From: WTFY01 sp965214675
Lineage (GTDB): Bacteria; Pseudomonadota; Gammaproteobacteria; UBA4575
Length of the DNA: 64,000 nt
Reading direction: 5' to 3'
Assembly (NCBI GenBank): GCA_965214675.1
Contig: OZ243969.1
Location: 806,001 to 870,000, forward strand
Below, piece after piece: positions 1 through 8,160 of the stretch. Both the position numbers and the translations under genes were made by a program. The notes beneath the pieces are model-generated. The model was not told the origin of the DNA, made no database searches, and saw only the letters and a list, made by a program, of their open reading frames with translations. The first letter of the stretch is position 1. Every line of letters begins with the position of its first letter.

Positions 1-775
1 CCTGATGACACCAGTTTGTACGTTTCTGCACGATCTTCTGCTGGGTTCTTGCAGAAAGACTCTTTGCTTTCAGGTAACGATTGCTCGGTTTTATGTCCTG
101 CTTGCGACTGCCACACTGCCGTCGTGCCATCATGCGTTGGTATCTGCACTTCCGGGCTTCCAGCCTGGATATATCGGGTGTGTAGTACCTTTGCCCATCC
201 GACAGGGTGATCTGTCCAACATTGCGGTCTATGCCTACAGGCTTGATGGATGCAGGCAATGCTGTAATCTGCACTTCATAAACAATGTACGCATGCCACT
301 TGCCGCATTCATACTTGATCGTGCCACTCTTGGCGATACCGTCCGAGTAGGGATTGCTGCCCGTGAGCTTAACCTGTCCAATGCGCTGGATATGAAGATA
401 ATCACCCTGCATCTTGAATAAGCCTGCGCCTAAAGGAATAGATGAGGAGTGTGTATGTTTACCGTGGAATTTAGGCAGCCCGCCTTCTCCCTTGTAGAAT
501 TGCTTGTATGCTGTCTCGATGGGCTTTAATGACAACCGGACAATGTTGGATGCATAGTCTTTCAGCCATGGCACCTGCTTTCGCAGGTTGGCAAATCGGT
601 AATTCAACACAAACCAGCGTGGATCACACCGCCCGTATGCCTTGTATTCGTCTTGCAGCACACCGACGAAGTGATTCCAGACATAGCGACAGGCCCCTGC
701 AAGCTCATGCAGCTTGTGTGCCTTGGCCGGTGTCTGTGGATGCAGACGATAACGAATGGTACGGTGCGTTTTCAT
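1..775 (-). CDS. tnpB: IS200/IS605-type TnpB, RNA-guided nuclease, 5' part only
   Basis: An open frame of 258 codons runs from an ATG at 775 off the left edge of the window, so the stop and the C-terminal third are missing. The protein begins with the usual TnpB N-terminal helical region (basic start, aromatic-rich segment near residues 31-45). It reaches a RuvC-I motif, VGIDRNVGQITLSDG, near residues 180-194, with the expected catalytic Asp at 183. TnpB proteins are about 370-420 residues and act as RNA-guided DNA endonucleases that promote retention of IS200/IS605 or IS607 elements. The right end of the element and any omega RNA, which overlaps the 3' end of tnpB, would lie outside the window. 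No tnpA is seen on this side. No disruption is visible in the part present. The family call is secure; whether the gene is intact cannot be judged. Confidence 0.85.
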   Translation of the reverse strand, partial: MKTHRTIRYRLHPQTPAKAHKLHELAGACRYVWNHFVGVLQDEYKAYGRCDPRWFVLNYRFANLRKQVPWLKDYASNIVRLSLKPIETAYKQFYKGEGGLPKFHGKHTHSSSIPLGAGLFKMQGDYLHIQRIGQVKLTGSNPYSDGIAKSGTIKYECGKWHAYIVYEVQITALPASIKPVGIDRNVGQITLSDGQRYYTPDISRLEARKCRYQRMMARRQCGSRKQDIKPSNRYLKAKSLSARTQQKIVQKRTNWCHQ

Positions 776-856
776 CGGAATTTAATGTGTCAACTAATCA
801 GGATAATTCCCTTCAGTTTTATACATAGGTATTTGTGTCGATGCAAAATTTCAGAT

Positions 857-1453
857 TTAAAAGGCAGCCAGTAGTCCTCCAAGCTCATCTGCCTTCGATT
901 TGTGTATGAAGCTGGCAGATATTTTATTATCAGCCAGCAGGCCTGGTAAAACCGGATCGATGCAGCCACCCTTCAGTAATTGATCTACAGACATCTGCGA
1001 AAGTGTCAGTGGAGAGGATTTTACAAACAACAGCTGATCGACAGATAAATACCCCGCCAGCCAGGCAGCCAGGCTATCAGAGGTGACATCCCAGCATTTC
1101 TGGAGTTTGCACTGCTGGCTGACCATAGAATAAGGCTCCCAAATCGCGGTCTTGCCGGAATACCAGCATGCCTGAACCTGTTCCCTGCTGCTGGCAAGAC
1201 AGAATCCCGGACAAAGGGATGCCATCAGGTATCCAAACTGCTGCATGGCAAGTACCGCCATGTGATGAGCGTGTGCTTCGTCGAGATCAAACTGTCGATC
1301 AGCTTCACGGACAAGGTCCGCAAAAGGACCCCCACCTGGCACAATTACCAGTTGATGGAAGGCACCCTGCTCGCGCAGCGCTGTAAGCCATCCCTCGAGG
1401 AATTTGCTGCCATACAAGCTGCCTCCGATTTTAATGACCCACGGCATCGGCAC
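857..1453 (-). CDS. mfnE: Amino-acid-kinase-family protein, MfnE-like
   Basis: A 198-residue protein of the aspartate/glutamate/uridylate kinase fold. The phosphate-binding KIGGS is at residues 8-12 and the glycine-rich PGGGPFAD at 39-46. In methanogens MfnE phosphorylates [5-(aminomethyl)furan-3-yl]methyl phosphate during methanofuran synthesis, and an equivalent kinase-like gene belongs to the H4MPT gene set of methylotrophic bacteria. Here it is the last gene of a four-gene operon and overlaps the end of pabB by 23 bases. GTG at 1453 has a GGAAG element 6 bases upstream; ATG at 1447 is the alternative start. Family and context support the role, but substrate specificity is inferred. Confidence 0.72.
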   Translation of the reverse strand: MPMPWVIKIGGSLYGSKFLEGWLTALREQGAFHQLVIVPGGGPFADLVREADRQFDLDEAHAHHMAVLAMQQFGYLMASLCPGFCLASSREQVQACWYSGKTAIWEPYSMVSQQCKLQKCWDVTSDSLAAWLAGYLSVDQLLFVKSSPLTLSQMSVDQLLKGGCIDPVLPGLLADNKISASFIHKSKADELGGLLAAF

Positions 1454-2822
1454 GGTATTCTTCCAACAAACGCATCATGGCTGCCGCCTTGTCAAAGGTC
1501 TCCTGATACTCCGCGTGGGCATCTGAATCCTGCACGATCCCACCCCCTGCAAAAAAGTACATTTTCTGCTGCCTGTGCAGAATCGTACGGATAGCTATAT
1601 TCATATCCATATTTCCATCAAACCCAATATATCCAATCGAACCACAATAAACTCCCCTGCGATGGGGTTCCAACTCTTCAATAATTTCCATTGAACGAAT
1701 TTTCGGCGCACCGGTGATGGAACCTCCGGGGAAACAACCACGCAACAAATCCAGTGCGGATCGCTGTTCAGGCAGCTTTCCGGTAATGGTGCTTACCATG
1801 TGGTGCACATTCGGAAAGCTCTCTATATCGAATAATTTAGGCACCTGCACCGAGCCAAGTGCACAGTTCTTACTGATGTCATTTCGCATCAAATCGACAA
1901 TCATCAGATTTTCCGCCTGGTCCTTCAGACTCTCGGCAAGTTCCAGAGCCAGGTGGCGGTCCTTAAGCGGATCAGAAGAACGTGGCCGTGTACCCTTGAC
2001 AGGCTTTGTCTTGACCGTATTTCCCCGTACCGACAGAAATTGCTCCGGTGAGTTACTTAACACCTGGAGACCGGGGTAGTTCATGTATGCACCGAAAGGA
2101 GAGGAGTTCATTTTCCGCAAGGTCCGGTAGGCTTCCCAGGGGTCCCCTTCAACATCTGCAACAAACCGCTGTGCCAAATTCACCTGGTAGCAATCGCCTT
2201 GCAGGATGTAATCCTTTATCTGTCCAAATGCCCGCATGTAATCTCCCCGTGTCATGTTGGAAGCAGCCTGCGTGTTCACCCTGAATTCCCGGTACTTACC
2301 ATGTGTAGAGGGTGCTGCAAAAAGCTTGACCAATGTATCCCAATCCCGATGTGCCCTTGTACGTGAGCGATCCCCGACAAGCACAGCTCTCTTTTTCTTG
2401 TGATCAACAACTACCATCCAGGAATAAATACCCATGACCATATCCGGGACACCCACATCATCTTTTGCAATTACGGGAATCTTTTCCATGTAACGGCACA
2501 GGTCATAGCTGAAAAACCCAATGGCACCCCCGGCAAAGGGGAGATCAGGTATGCTCTGCCGGGAGTTCGGTAGCAACTCACCCAGCACGGTGAAAGGACT
2601 GTCAGGGACTGTGTATGATTGGGAGTACGTCTGTATTTTTGTCTTTCGATCTTGTGTAGTGATGCAGACCTCGGGCCTTGCCGCCAATATGTCGTAGCGG
2701 CCCTGTATCCCCGGGGTCAGGCCACTGTCTATGAAAACAGACCAGGGTTCGTCTGCAATCTTGTCAAAAAGCAAGGCACTATCCTCATGGTACGGAAGAT
2801 CGGCAAATGAAAGGTCTGTCAT
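1431..2822 (-). CDS. pabB: Aminodeoxychorismate synthase component I
   Basis: A 463-residue chorismate-binding enzyme that aminates chorismate to 4-amino-4-deoxychorismate, the precursor of p-aminobenzoate. The motif KPVKGTRPR puts a lysine at residue 276, where PabB enzymes have their active-site Lys and anthranilate synthases have Ala. The C-terminal signature GCFPGGSITGAPKIRSMEI is intact. The ATG at 2822 overlaps the upstream stop as ATGA, implying translational coupling. Since p-aminobenzoate is built into both folate and H4MPT, its place among cofactor genes suggests it feeds H4MPT synthesis. No pabA or pabC is present in the window. Confidence 0.9.
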   Translation of the reverse strand: MTDLSFADLPYHEDSALLFDKIADEPWSVFIDSGLTPGIQGRYDILAARPEVCITTQDRKTKIQTYSQSYTVPDSPFTVLGELLPNSRQSIPDLPFAGGAIGFFSYDLCRYMEKIPVIAKDDVGVPDMVMGIYSWMVVVDHKKKRAVLVGDRSRTRAHRDWDTLVKLFAAPSTHGKYREFRVNTQAASNMTRGDYMRAFGQIKDYILQGDCYQVNLAQRFVADVEGDPWEAYRTLRKMNSSPFGAYMNYPGLQVLSNSPEQFLSVRGNTVKTKPVKGTRPRSSDPLKDRHLALELAESLKDQAENLMIVDLMRNDISKNCALGSVQVPKLFDIESFPNVHHMVSTITGKLPEQRSALDLLRGCFPGGSITGAPKIRSMEIIEELEPHRRGVYCGSIGYIGFDGNMDMNIAIRTILHRQQKMYFFAGGGIVQDSDAHAEYQETFDKAAAMMRLLEEYRADAVGH

Positions 2823-3871
2823 ATGCAGTATCTCCGGTAACCCAGGCATGCAAGCGAGACGGCCGGCAAACAATCTCCGACACATGCACCGGCCTTTGTA
2901 TTTTTATGCTCGAACAGATCTGCCACATCGATATATTCTCGATTCAGGCGCCGGGATATGTCTTGGACGAGAAACCGCCCCACTCCGGCACCGACAACCG
3001 GAGCTTCCAGAGATAGTCCAATCCTTAACATCTGTTTGCGGCTGGCATTCAGGATGACCTGAAGTTGCTGTTCACGCACATAGGAAGCTACTGTCTCCCA
3101 CATGTCCAATCGATCTTTGGTTGCATCGTAGCCAAAGATCCTTGCAAGCCGGATTACACTCGACATTTTGTCCTTGCCCCGCCCATCTGGCGTTTCATCT
3201 GTATCTGCATGTACAGGGAGTTCACCGGTAATCCTGTACAGGTCTGCGGAACTTGCAAAATATTCATTCATGGGGGGGATCATATAGTCGCCCACCTGGG
3301 CAGCATCGCACAGTGCAAATACCGGTGTTCTGACTACACCGCAATACACGAGTTCTCGCGCATGAAGCCTTTCTGAGTCCGTGTAACCTTCGTTTACCAC
3401 CCTGTGATCCCGGATACCGATAACATCCGTTGAGGTACTGCCGACATCAACTACCAGCGCGTCTTTCAGCTGCGTCGAAACAAATTCTCCACTGGCCAGC
3501 CAGTTGGCAGAAGCTACCTGTACAGACTGGCCGTCCAGTTCGTGGGCAGATACCAGGCCATTGGTTCCGGCAAAATAGACAATTTCCCTGTCGCTAAACC
3601 TTTGCCCAATGATTTCAGCAATCCTGCAGATACCCTCCGCACGGCTATTGAAGTAATCGACGAGCTCTCCCGTCATCGTAATTGCAAGCATGGAGTGCAC
3701 AAATTCAATTTGCTCCTGGACCAGATCTATCGAGGCATGCAGTTGATCCAAACCACGCCACAATTGGCAGGGCACCTGAACCACTCCAGATATCTGCCGG
3801 GCTCCAGTCGCTTGAGCCACCTTGAGGTGGGCGCCTCCGACATCCCATCCTGTCACGCTCTCAGCAGGCAT
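2819..3871 (-). CDS. mfnF: ASKHA-fold hydantoinase/oxoprolinase family protein, MfnF-like
   Basis: A 350-residue protein annotated in methylotrophs as an H4MPT-linked C1 transfer pathway protein. It has the two phosphate loops of the actin/sugar-kinase fold: GWDVGGAHLKVA at residues 8-19 and VVDVGSTSTDV at about 140-150. The archaeal homologue MfnF joins the furan and gamma-glutamyl-tyramine halves of methanofuran. The gene overlaps its upstream neighbour by 11 bases and pabB by 4, so all four genes of this operon are probably translated together. The family call is solid; the exact reaction in this bacterium, where methylofuran contains tyrosine in the studied case, is inferred. Confidence 0.7.
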   Translation of the reverse strand: MPAESVTGWDVGGAHLKVAQATGARQISGVVQVPCQLWRGLDQLHASIDLVQEQIEFVHSMLAITMTGELVDYFNSRAEGICRIAEIIGQRFSDREIVYFAGTNGLVSAHELDGQSVQVASANWLASGEFVSTQLKDALVVDVGSTSTDVIGIRDHRVVNEGYTDSERLHARELVYCGVVRTPVFALCDAAQVGDYMIPPMNEYFASSADLYRITGELPVHADTDETPDGRGKDKMSSVIRLARIFGYDATKDRLDMWETVASYVREQQLQVILNASRKQMLRIGLSLEAPVVGAGVGRFLVQDISRRLNREYIDVADLFEHKNTKAGACVGDCLPAVSLACLGYRRYCI

Positions 3872-4862
3872 AACCTTCCTCCAGGTTCACTTCAATCGGG
3901 GACTGGCAGGCGGGGACAGTTTCCGGCAGCTTTTGATCAGTAAAGCACTGCATGATCAGTTGTGCAGGATTGATACCAAGAGCAGCCCCCAGACCGACAT
4001 ACGAGGTAGTCAGCCTGGGATTGATCTCCACCAGTAAAATTTCATTTTCCGTAATGATCACATCCACACCTATGTACCCACGCAATCCCGGTAGCGCCTG
4101 TACTATCTGGCTGGCAAAGTTTGTGAATTGCCGGTTCTCGAATGCACCGACGATACAACCTGTCCACCGCAAAAACTCGACCTCTTCCTGTACCCGTTGC
4201 TCATTACAGCTCAATACGTGGCATGTACCCTCCCAACACAGCAGACTCAGGCTGGCATGGATACCCTTGATATACGGCTGAAATATATTTCGCCCGTTTT
4301 CGGAGCAGGAGGCTGCTGCTAGCAACTCGAGCCGGCCCGCCAGTAGGGAGGTGTTTGCACAGCCCACCCCATCCTCTGGTTTCATTACAAATTGTTCACC
4401 TTCCAAAGACCCGATATCGGTGGCCAGACAGGTTGGAATCTGTGGAATATTATGGGCGAGCAAATATCGGTACGTCGCAAACTTGTGACTTGTCAACTTG
4501 ATCGTTTGCAGCTCGGAATTTAACAATTCAAAGGATTGCCCCGAGTACCTTTTACACAGGGAGTACAAAATATCATCGTTTTCCGGTGCAATAATCAGCA
4601 TTGAATGTACCGTATCGACGAATGCCTGCAGCGTATTGCCATAGGAATCATCTGGTTCGACAATGACTGTGTGAGCCCCCGGTACACTGCTGTTGAGGCG
4701 GTGGTCCCTGAGGACAAAAACATTGCAGCCAGGCAATACTTTAAAGTCATTGACCGCTGCGGACAGTATCATGTCCCCTTCTCTTGCAAGCGAAGCGGGT
4801 AACGGCTGGTCGGCCAAGCCTCCGCCAGTGATATACTCGAAAATCAGGATATTCATCGACAT
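3861..4862 (-). CDS. mfnD: ATP-grasp ligase, MfnD-like (tyramine/tyrosine-glutamate ligase type)
   Basis: About 333 residues starting at MSMNILIFEYITGGG (or two codons later). ATP-grasp features include FVMKPEDGVGCANT in the middle and EINPRLTTSYVGL near the C-terminus, the latter providing the Mg-binding Glu and Asn. Archaeal MfnD joins glutamate to tyramine in methanofuran synthesis, and bacterial methylofuran carries a glutamate chain. The reading frame stays open to 4952, but that extension is the antisense of the HisA-like gene and does not look like protein, so the start at 4862 or 4856 is preferred. This is the first gene of the mfnD-mfnF-pabB-mfnE operon. The substrate is inferred. 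Confidence 0.68.
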   Translation of the reverse strand: MSMNILIFEYITGGGLADQPLPASLAREGDMILSAAVNDFKVLPGCNVFVLRDHRLNSSVPGAHTVIVEPDDSYGNTLQAFVDTVHSMLIIAPENDDILYSLCKRYSGQSFELLNSELQTIKLTSHKFATYRYLLAHNIPQIPTCLATDIGSLEGEQFVMKPEDGVGCANTSLLAGRLELLAAASCSENGRNIFQPYIKGIHASLSLLCWEGTCHVLSCNEQRVQEEVEFLRWTGCIVGAFENRQFTNFASQIVQALPGLRGYIGVDVIITENEILLVEINPRLTTSYVGLGAALGINPAQLIMQCFTDQKLPETVPACQSPIEVNLEEGYAC

Positions 4863-5573
4863 ATGATGCAGATCATTCCAGTGCTGGACCTCTCCAATGG
4901 GCAGGTCGTGCATGCAAAAAAGGGAAGTCGCAAGCATTATAGGCCAATACAATCCTCCCTATGCTCTTCTTCGCATCCTGCAGAAATCGTGCGCGGCTAT
5001 CTTGAGCTTTACCCATTCCGCACACTGTACGTGGCAGACCTGGACGCTATAGAACAACAAGGGGATAACAGAAACACCATTCAGGCACTCTGTCTCGAGC
5101 ACCCTGAACTTGAAATCTGGCTAGATAGCGGACTCTCGCTGGTCAGCCATTACCTGGAGAACCAGAGCAAGTGCTCGCTGCGTATCATCTTGTCTACTGA
5201 GTCTGCCAATTCGGCATCTGCGCTGGCTTCCCTGATGACGGGTTATCCCGGTCATCCTTTCATACTCTCTGTGGATTACCGGGCCGGTGGTATTCTGGGT
5301 GCAGCGAAGATCATGCAAAGCAAGGACTTGTGGCCCCCGGATGTCATCATCCTCAATCTTGATCAGGTTGGCACAAATAATGGTGTAGCCTTTCCACATG
5401 GATTGGGCACTGAAAACCTGTTTGACCAATACAATATCTACTACGGTGGCGGGATCAAATCCCCCGCTGACCTGATGAGACTAAAAACATTGGGTGCAGC
5501 CGGCGCATTGCTGGCAACTGCGCTGCATGAAGAAGGCATCAACAGCGAGGACTTGCTGTCTTTCTGCCAGTGA
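4863..5573 (+). CDS. HisA/HisF-related TIM-barrel protein of the H4MPT gene set
   Basis: A 236-residue protein related to phosphoribosylformimino-AICAR-phosphate isomerase (HisA). It keeps the HisA-like start PVLDLSNGQVVHAKKG, with Asp9 where HisA has a catalytic acid, a second Asp in FILSVDYRAGG, and the phosphate-binding YYGGGIKSP near the C-terminus. Related proteins occur in methanogens and H4MPT-using bacteria rather than in histidine operons, and no his genes are nearby. Its start codon directly abuts that of the divergent MfnD-like gene. The function is unknown; a part in methanofuran or pterin cofactor synthesis is inferred from context only. Confidence 0.75.
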   Translation: MMQIIPVLDLSNGQVVHAKKGSRKHYRPIQSSLCSSSHPAEIVRGYLELYPFRTLYVADLDAIEQQGDNRNTIQALCLEHPELEIWLDSGLSLVSHYLENQSKCSLRIILSTESANSASALASLMTGYPGHPFILSVDYRAGGILGAAKIMQSKDLWPPDVIILNLDQVGTNNGVAFPHGLGTENLFDQYNIYYGGGIKSPADLMRLKTLGAAGALLATALHEEGINSEDLLSFCQ

Positions 5574-5641
5574 TTTCCAGTTCAGCCGACCCCTCGGTGG
5601 ATCGCCGCTCTGAATAGACTGGACTATGACAGGTACTGCAA

Positions 5642-5671
5642 AAAAATGCCCCGCTGATGCGGGGCATTTTT
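5642..5671. terminator. Bidirectional Rho-independent terminator
   Basis: A perfect inverted repeat, AAAAATGCCCCGC with a four-base TGAT loop, has a run of A on the left and T on the right, so it can terminate on both strands. It lies between the convergent 3' ends of the HisA-like gene and fae. Confidence 0.9.
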
Positions 5672-5692
5672 ACAGCTAAGCTTGATAGGCAA

Positions 5693-6220
5693 TCAGAATC
5701 CCTTGAACGGGTGTGCTGCGCTATCTTTCTGGGCTACGACAGCGGAAGCTTTCGGCTCGTCCTTAATCGCACGTTCTAGTGATTCTTTTGTAGCCTTGTA
5801 GTTGTTTTCATAAATGGCTTCATCACTTTTGGCTTCCCAGTGGATGAATACGCCAACGCAGATGAATACGTCATCTGCTTCGTCAGCAGGTACCGTGCCA
5901 TCAGCAACACTATCCGCAACAGCTTTTGCCACAGCCGCCTGAGCAGGCCCAAACATTTGAACTGCTTGGCCGGCACCCTTGATGGTCACTTTATTAAACA
6001 TCATGGTGTTGGGCTTACAAGGCAAGTTAGGAGCTACCACTGCCAATAAGGTAGTGAAACCATCCTTATTGTTTACTAGACCATTGCAAAATGCAGATTC
6101 AACAGCTGACCCGCGGGGGCCCACCAGCAAGTCAATATGTGCAATCTCTGCCATGGTGCCGGAAGGATCGTTATCGTTAACGAGTGATTCCCCGACCATT
6201 ACTCGGTTAATTAATGCCAT
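5693..6220 (-). CDS. fae: Formaldehyde-activating enzyme
   Basis: A 175-residue enzyme that speeds condensation of formaldehyde with (dephospho-)H4MPT to methylene-H4MPT in the cytoplasm. The conserved core is easily read: AHIDLLVGPRGS near residues 27-38, with the His used in catalysis, then FCNGLVNNKDGF, NLPCKPNTMMFNKVT and VFIHWEA. Compared with the Methylorubrum enzyme there is a short insertion before AHIDL. The ATG at 6220 follows AGGAGA at good spacing; the longer open frame upstream is not supported. It has its own downstream terminator and a 108-base leader after the CitG-like gene, so it may be made at a higher level than its neighbours. Confidence 0.97.
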   Translation of the reverse strand: MALINRVMVGESLVNDNDPSGTMAEIAHIDLLVGPRGSAVESAFCNGLVNNKDGFTTLLAVVAPNLPCKPNTMMFNKVTIKGAGQAVQMFGPAQAAVAKAVADSVADGTVPADEADDVFICVGVFIHWEAKSDEAIYENNYKATKESLERAIKDEPKASAVVAQKDSAAHPFKGF

Positions 6221-6328
6221 TATTTTATTCTCCTGTTCTATTTTTAGTTGTCGACAAGCTGCAGACAGTCTGCCCACCCTAATCCTTTTGGGGTATGCGG
6301 TTGTGCTAACACAGCACGATGAGATGCT

Positions 6329-7177
6329 TTACAGCATCCCCAGTCCCTCTGCAAAGATACTCGCTACCGTAAGGTCCGCAGTCGTTCCCGGGTTAATTCG
6401 GTCACGCTTGAGACAGCTGTCAATTTCAAGAAGCCGTGACTTGAACCTGACTGGCGAATCCGAACGGCAGAATTCCTTTTCAAGTGGAGTGATCATATCA
6501 CTTATTTCGCGTGCTTTTAACATTCCATATTTTCTTGCAACCAGACTGTCAGGATACCGTGCAAGGAACGCCAGGTAGACTCCAGAGGCAGCCCAGCATT
6601 CATCATTCCAGCGCGCCAGCAAGGATCGATAGTGCGGCATGCCTAGATGAAAAATATCATAAAAATTACTCGAATACTGGTGAGCAATTTGATCTTTTAA
6701 AGATGATAATTTCATTGCATTCAATAGGGTTACAGTAGGTTCCTCATACACATCCTGCTCATCAGCATGCCCCAAACCTCCTGGTCGTGCAGCACGGATG
6801 GCCTGAAATACATATTTTGTATCCTGTACTGAAGAATGCCCCAGTATTTCACCTAATTTCACCTCAAGCGTTGTATCTGTACGCGTTAGCCATGCATGGA
6901 TTAATGGTGCTATAAGTAAAATGATTCCAAGATTGGTATTCGTCCCTACAGCCTGGTGTGTGGCCTGTACTGCCTGCAGGATTCGGTTGCCCAGTGTGAG
7001 ATCAGGATGCACCAAAAGTGGGGCACTTGCTTTAGCACTTTCCAGGAAATCCCCTACCCCTGGCGAGGAAGTATCCGAGTAAATGCTGGTATTTCCCGGT
7101 TTCAGGGCCTGGATGTCTATCCAACACGCATGCGTATACAGGTCAATCAACTTTGAATTTGCAACGGGATCTCGCAT
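6329..7177 (-). CDS. CitG/MdcB-family (triphosphoribosyl-dephospho-CoA synthase-like) protein
   Basis: A 282-residue protein with the family's N-terminal HACWIDIQALKPGNTSIYSD region, a conserved NTNLGIILLIAPL segment and GGLGHADEQDV. CitG enzymes attach a ribosyl-triphosphate to dephospho-CoA, but homologues are part of the gene set shared by methanogens and H4MPT-using bacteria, where they are thought to act in pterin or furan cofactor synthesis, perhaps in a ribosyl-phosphate transfer. It sits between the RimK-like ligase and fae. The family is clear; the reaction is not known. Confidence 0.75.
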   Translation of the reverse strand: MRDPVANSKLIDLYTHACWIDIQALKPGNTSIYSDTSSPGVGDFLESAKASAPLLVHPDLTLGNRILQAVQATHQAVGTNTNLGIILLIAPLIHAWLTRTDTTLEVKLGEILGHSSVQDTKYVFQAIRAARPGGLGHADEQDVYEEPTVTLLNAMKLSSLKDQIAHQYSSNFYDIFHLGMPHYRSLLARWNDECWAASGVYLAFLARYPDSLVARKYGMLKAREISDMITPLEKEFCRSDSPVRFKSRLLEIDSCLKRDRINPGTTADLTVASIFAEGLGML

Positions 7178-7242
7178 TGTGTGGACTTATACAGAATTTT
7201 TAAGTGGATACAGCTGGCATTCCCAATTGTAAGCCCTTGATT

Positions 7243-8157
7243 TCATATGGCCTGTTCGACTCCCGGGTACTTCTGCAGACAATCCAGAAAATTTGCTACC
7301 AGCTGATCTGCGAAAATCACCCCACTGACACGCTGCAGACCTCGCCATGCTGGAATGCTATTGACCTCAGTGACCCATAATTTACCTTCTCGATCAGACA
7401 GGACATCCACTCCACCATACTGCATGCGAACAGCGCGTACAGCGGCACAGGCAATTTCAACAAACGCATCATCCAATGCTGCCGGATAACATCTGCCCCC
7501 AGCCGACACATTCGTAATCCAGTGATCGGACTGCCTTTTCATAGCTGCCACGACCTGTCCACCAATGACAAACAAGCGCCAGTCATGGGCATCTTTGATA
7601 CCCGTCTCAATGTACTTCTGCAGATAGTAGACCCGGTTATACAACGTAAAATCCGTCATATCTCGGGGCCCCGTGATCAACTGCAAGCCTTTCCCCTGAG
7701 AGCCAAATAGAGGCTTGATGACGATCTTGTAGCCCAGGTCTTGCTGTTGACGTATAAAAGTATAGGCCTGATGTACATGGTTCCCAACCCATGTCGGGGG
7801 TGTCGCCAGACCGGCCTGGTTCAAAAGGAAGCTTGTCATACCCTTGTCAACGCTACGCTCAATAGCGCGCGCATCATTGTATACAAAGACTTTCAGTTCA
7901 CGTAATGCATGCAGGACATCAAGATAAAAGACAACCTCTTCCAGGGTTCCACCCGGAACGCCTCGCACAAATACGCCATCTGGCAACGTTCCCTCAAAAC
8001 CGGGGATGACCAGACAAGCCGTTCCCGGGTCTGTTCTGAAATAACAGTCTGTCAGGGAAACATTTGTGCAACGATAACCTCTGGCGTAAAAGGCCTTGTG
8101 CAGCTCTTTCCCATGCCAGCCCGGGTCATCTGTGAAAATTGCAATGTGGCGCGACAT
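7243..8157 (-). CDS. RimK-like ATP-grasp ligase, probable cofactor glutamate ligase
   Basis: A 304-residue ATP-grasp protein of the RimK/MptN type, with IVIKPLFGSQGKGLQLI as the ATP-binding loop, GGQVVAAMKRQ, and the metal-binding WVTEVNSIPAWRGLQ near the C-terminus. Archaeal relatives add alpha-linked glutamate to H4MPT, and other RimK members build polyglutamate tails. It begins three bases after mch ends, so it is in the same operon. It could extend the glutamate chain of either methylofuran or the pterin; sequence alone does not decide. Confidence 0.72.
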   Translation of the reverse strand: MSRHIAIFTDDPGWHGKELHKAFYARGYRCTNVSLTDCYFRTDPGTACLVIPGFEGTLPDGVFVRGVPGGTLEEVVFYLDVLHALRELKVFVYNDARAIERSVDKGMTSFLLNQAGLATPPTWVGNHVHQAYTFIRQQQDLGYKIVIKPLFGSQGKGLQLITGPRDMTDFTLYNRVYYLQKYIETGIKDAHDWRLFVIGGQVVAAMKRQSDHWITNVSAGGRCYPAALDDAFVEIACAAVRAVRMQYGGVDVLSDREGKLWVTEVNSIPAWRGLQRVSGVIFADQLVANFLDCLQKYPGVEQAI

Positions 8158-8160
8158 GGT

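Noticed and set aside
5..421. Plus-strand open frame of 138 codons at the left edge
   Set aside because: It is the antisense of the TnpB gene, whose own minus-strand frame has clear family motifs.
4863..4952. N-terminal extension of the MfnD-like protein
   Set aside because: The extra residues are antisense to the conserved start of the HisA-like gene and do not resemble the family.
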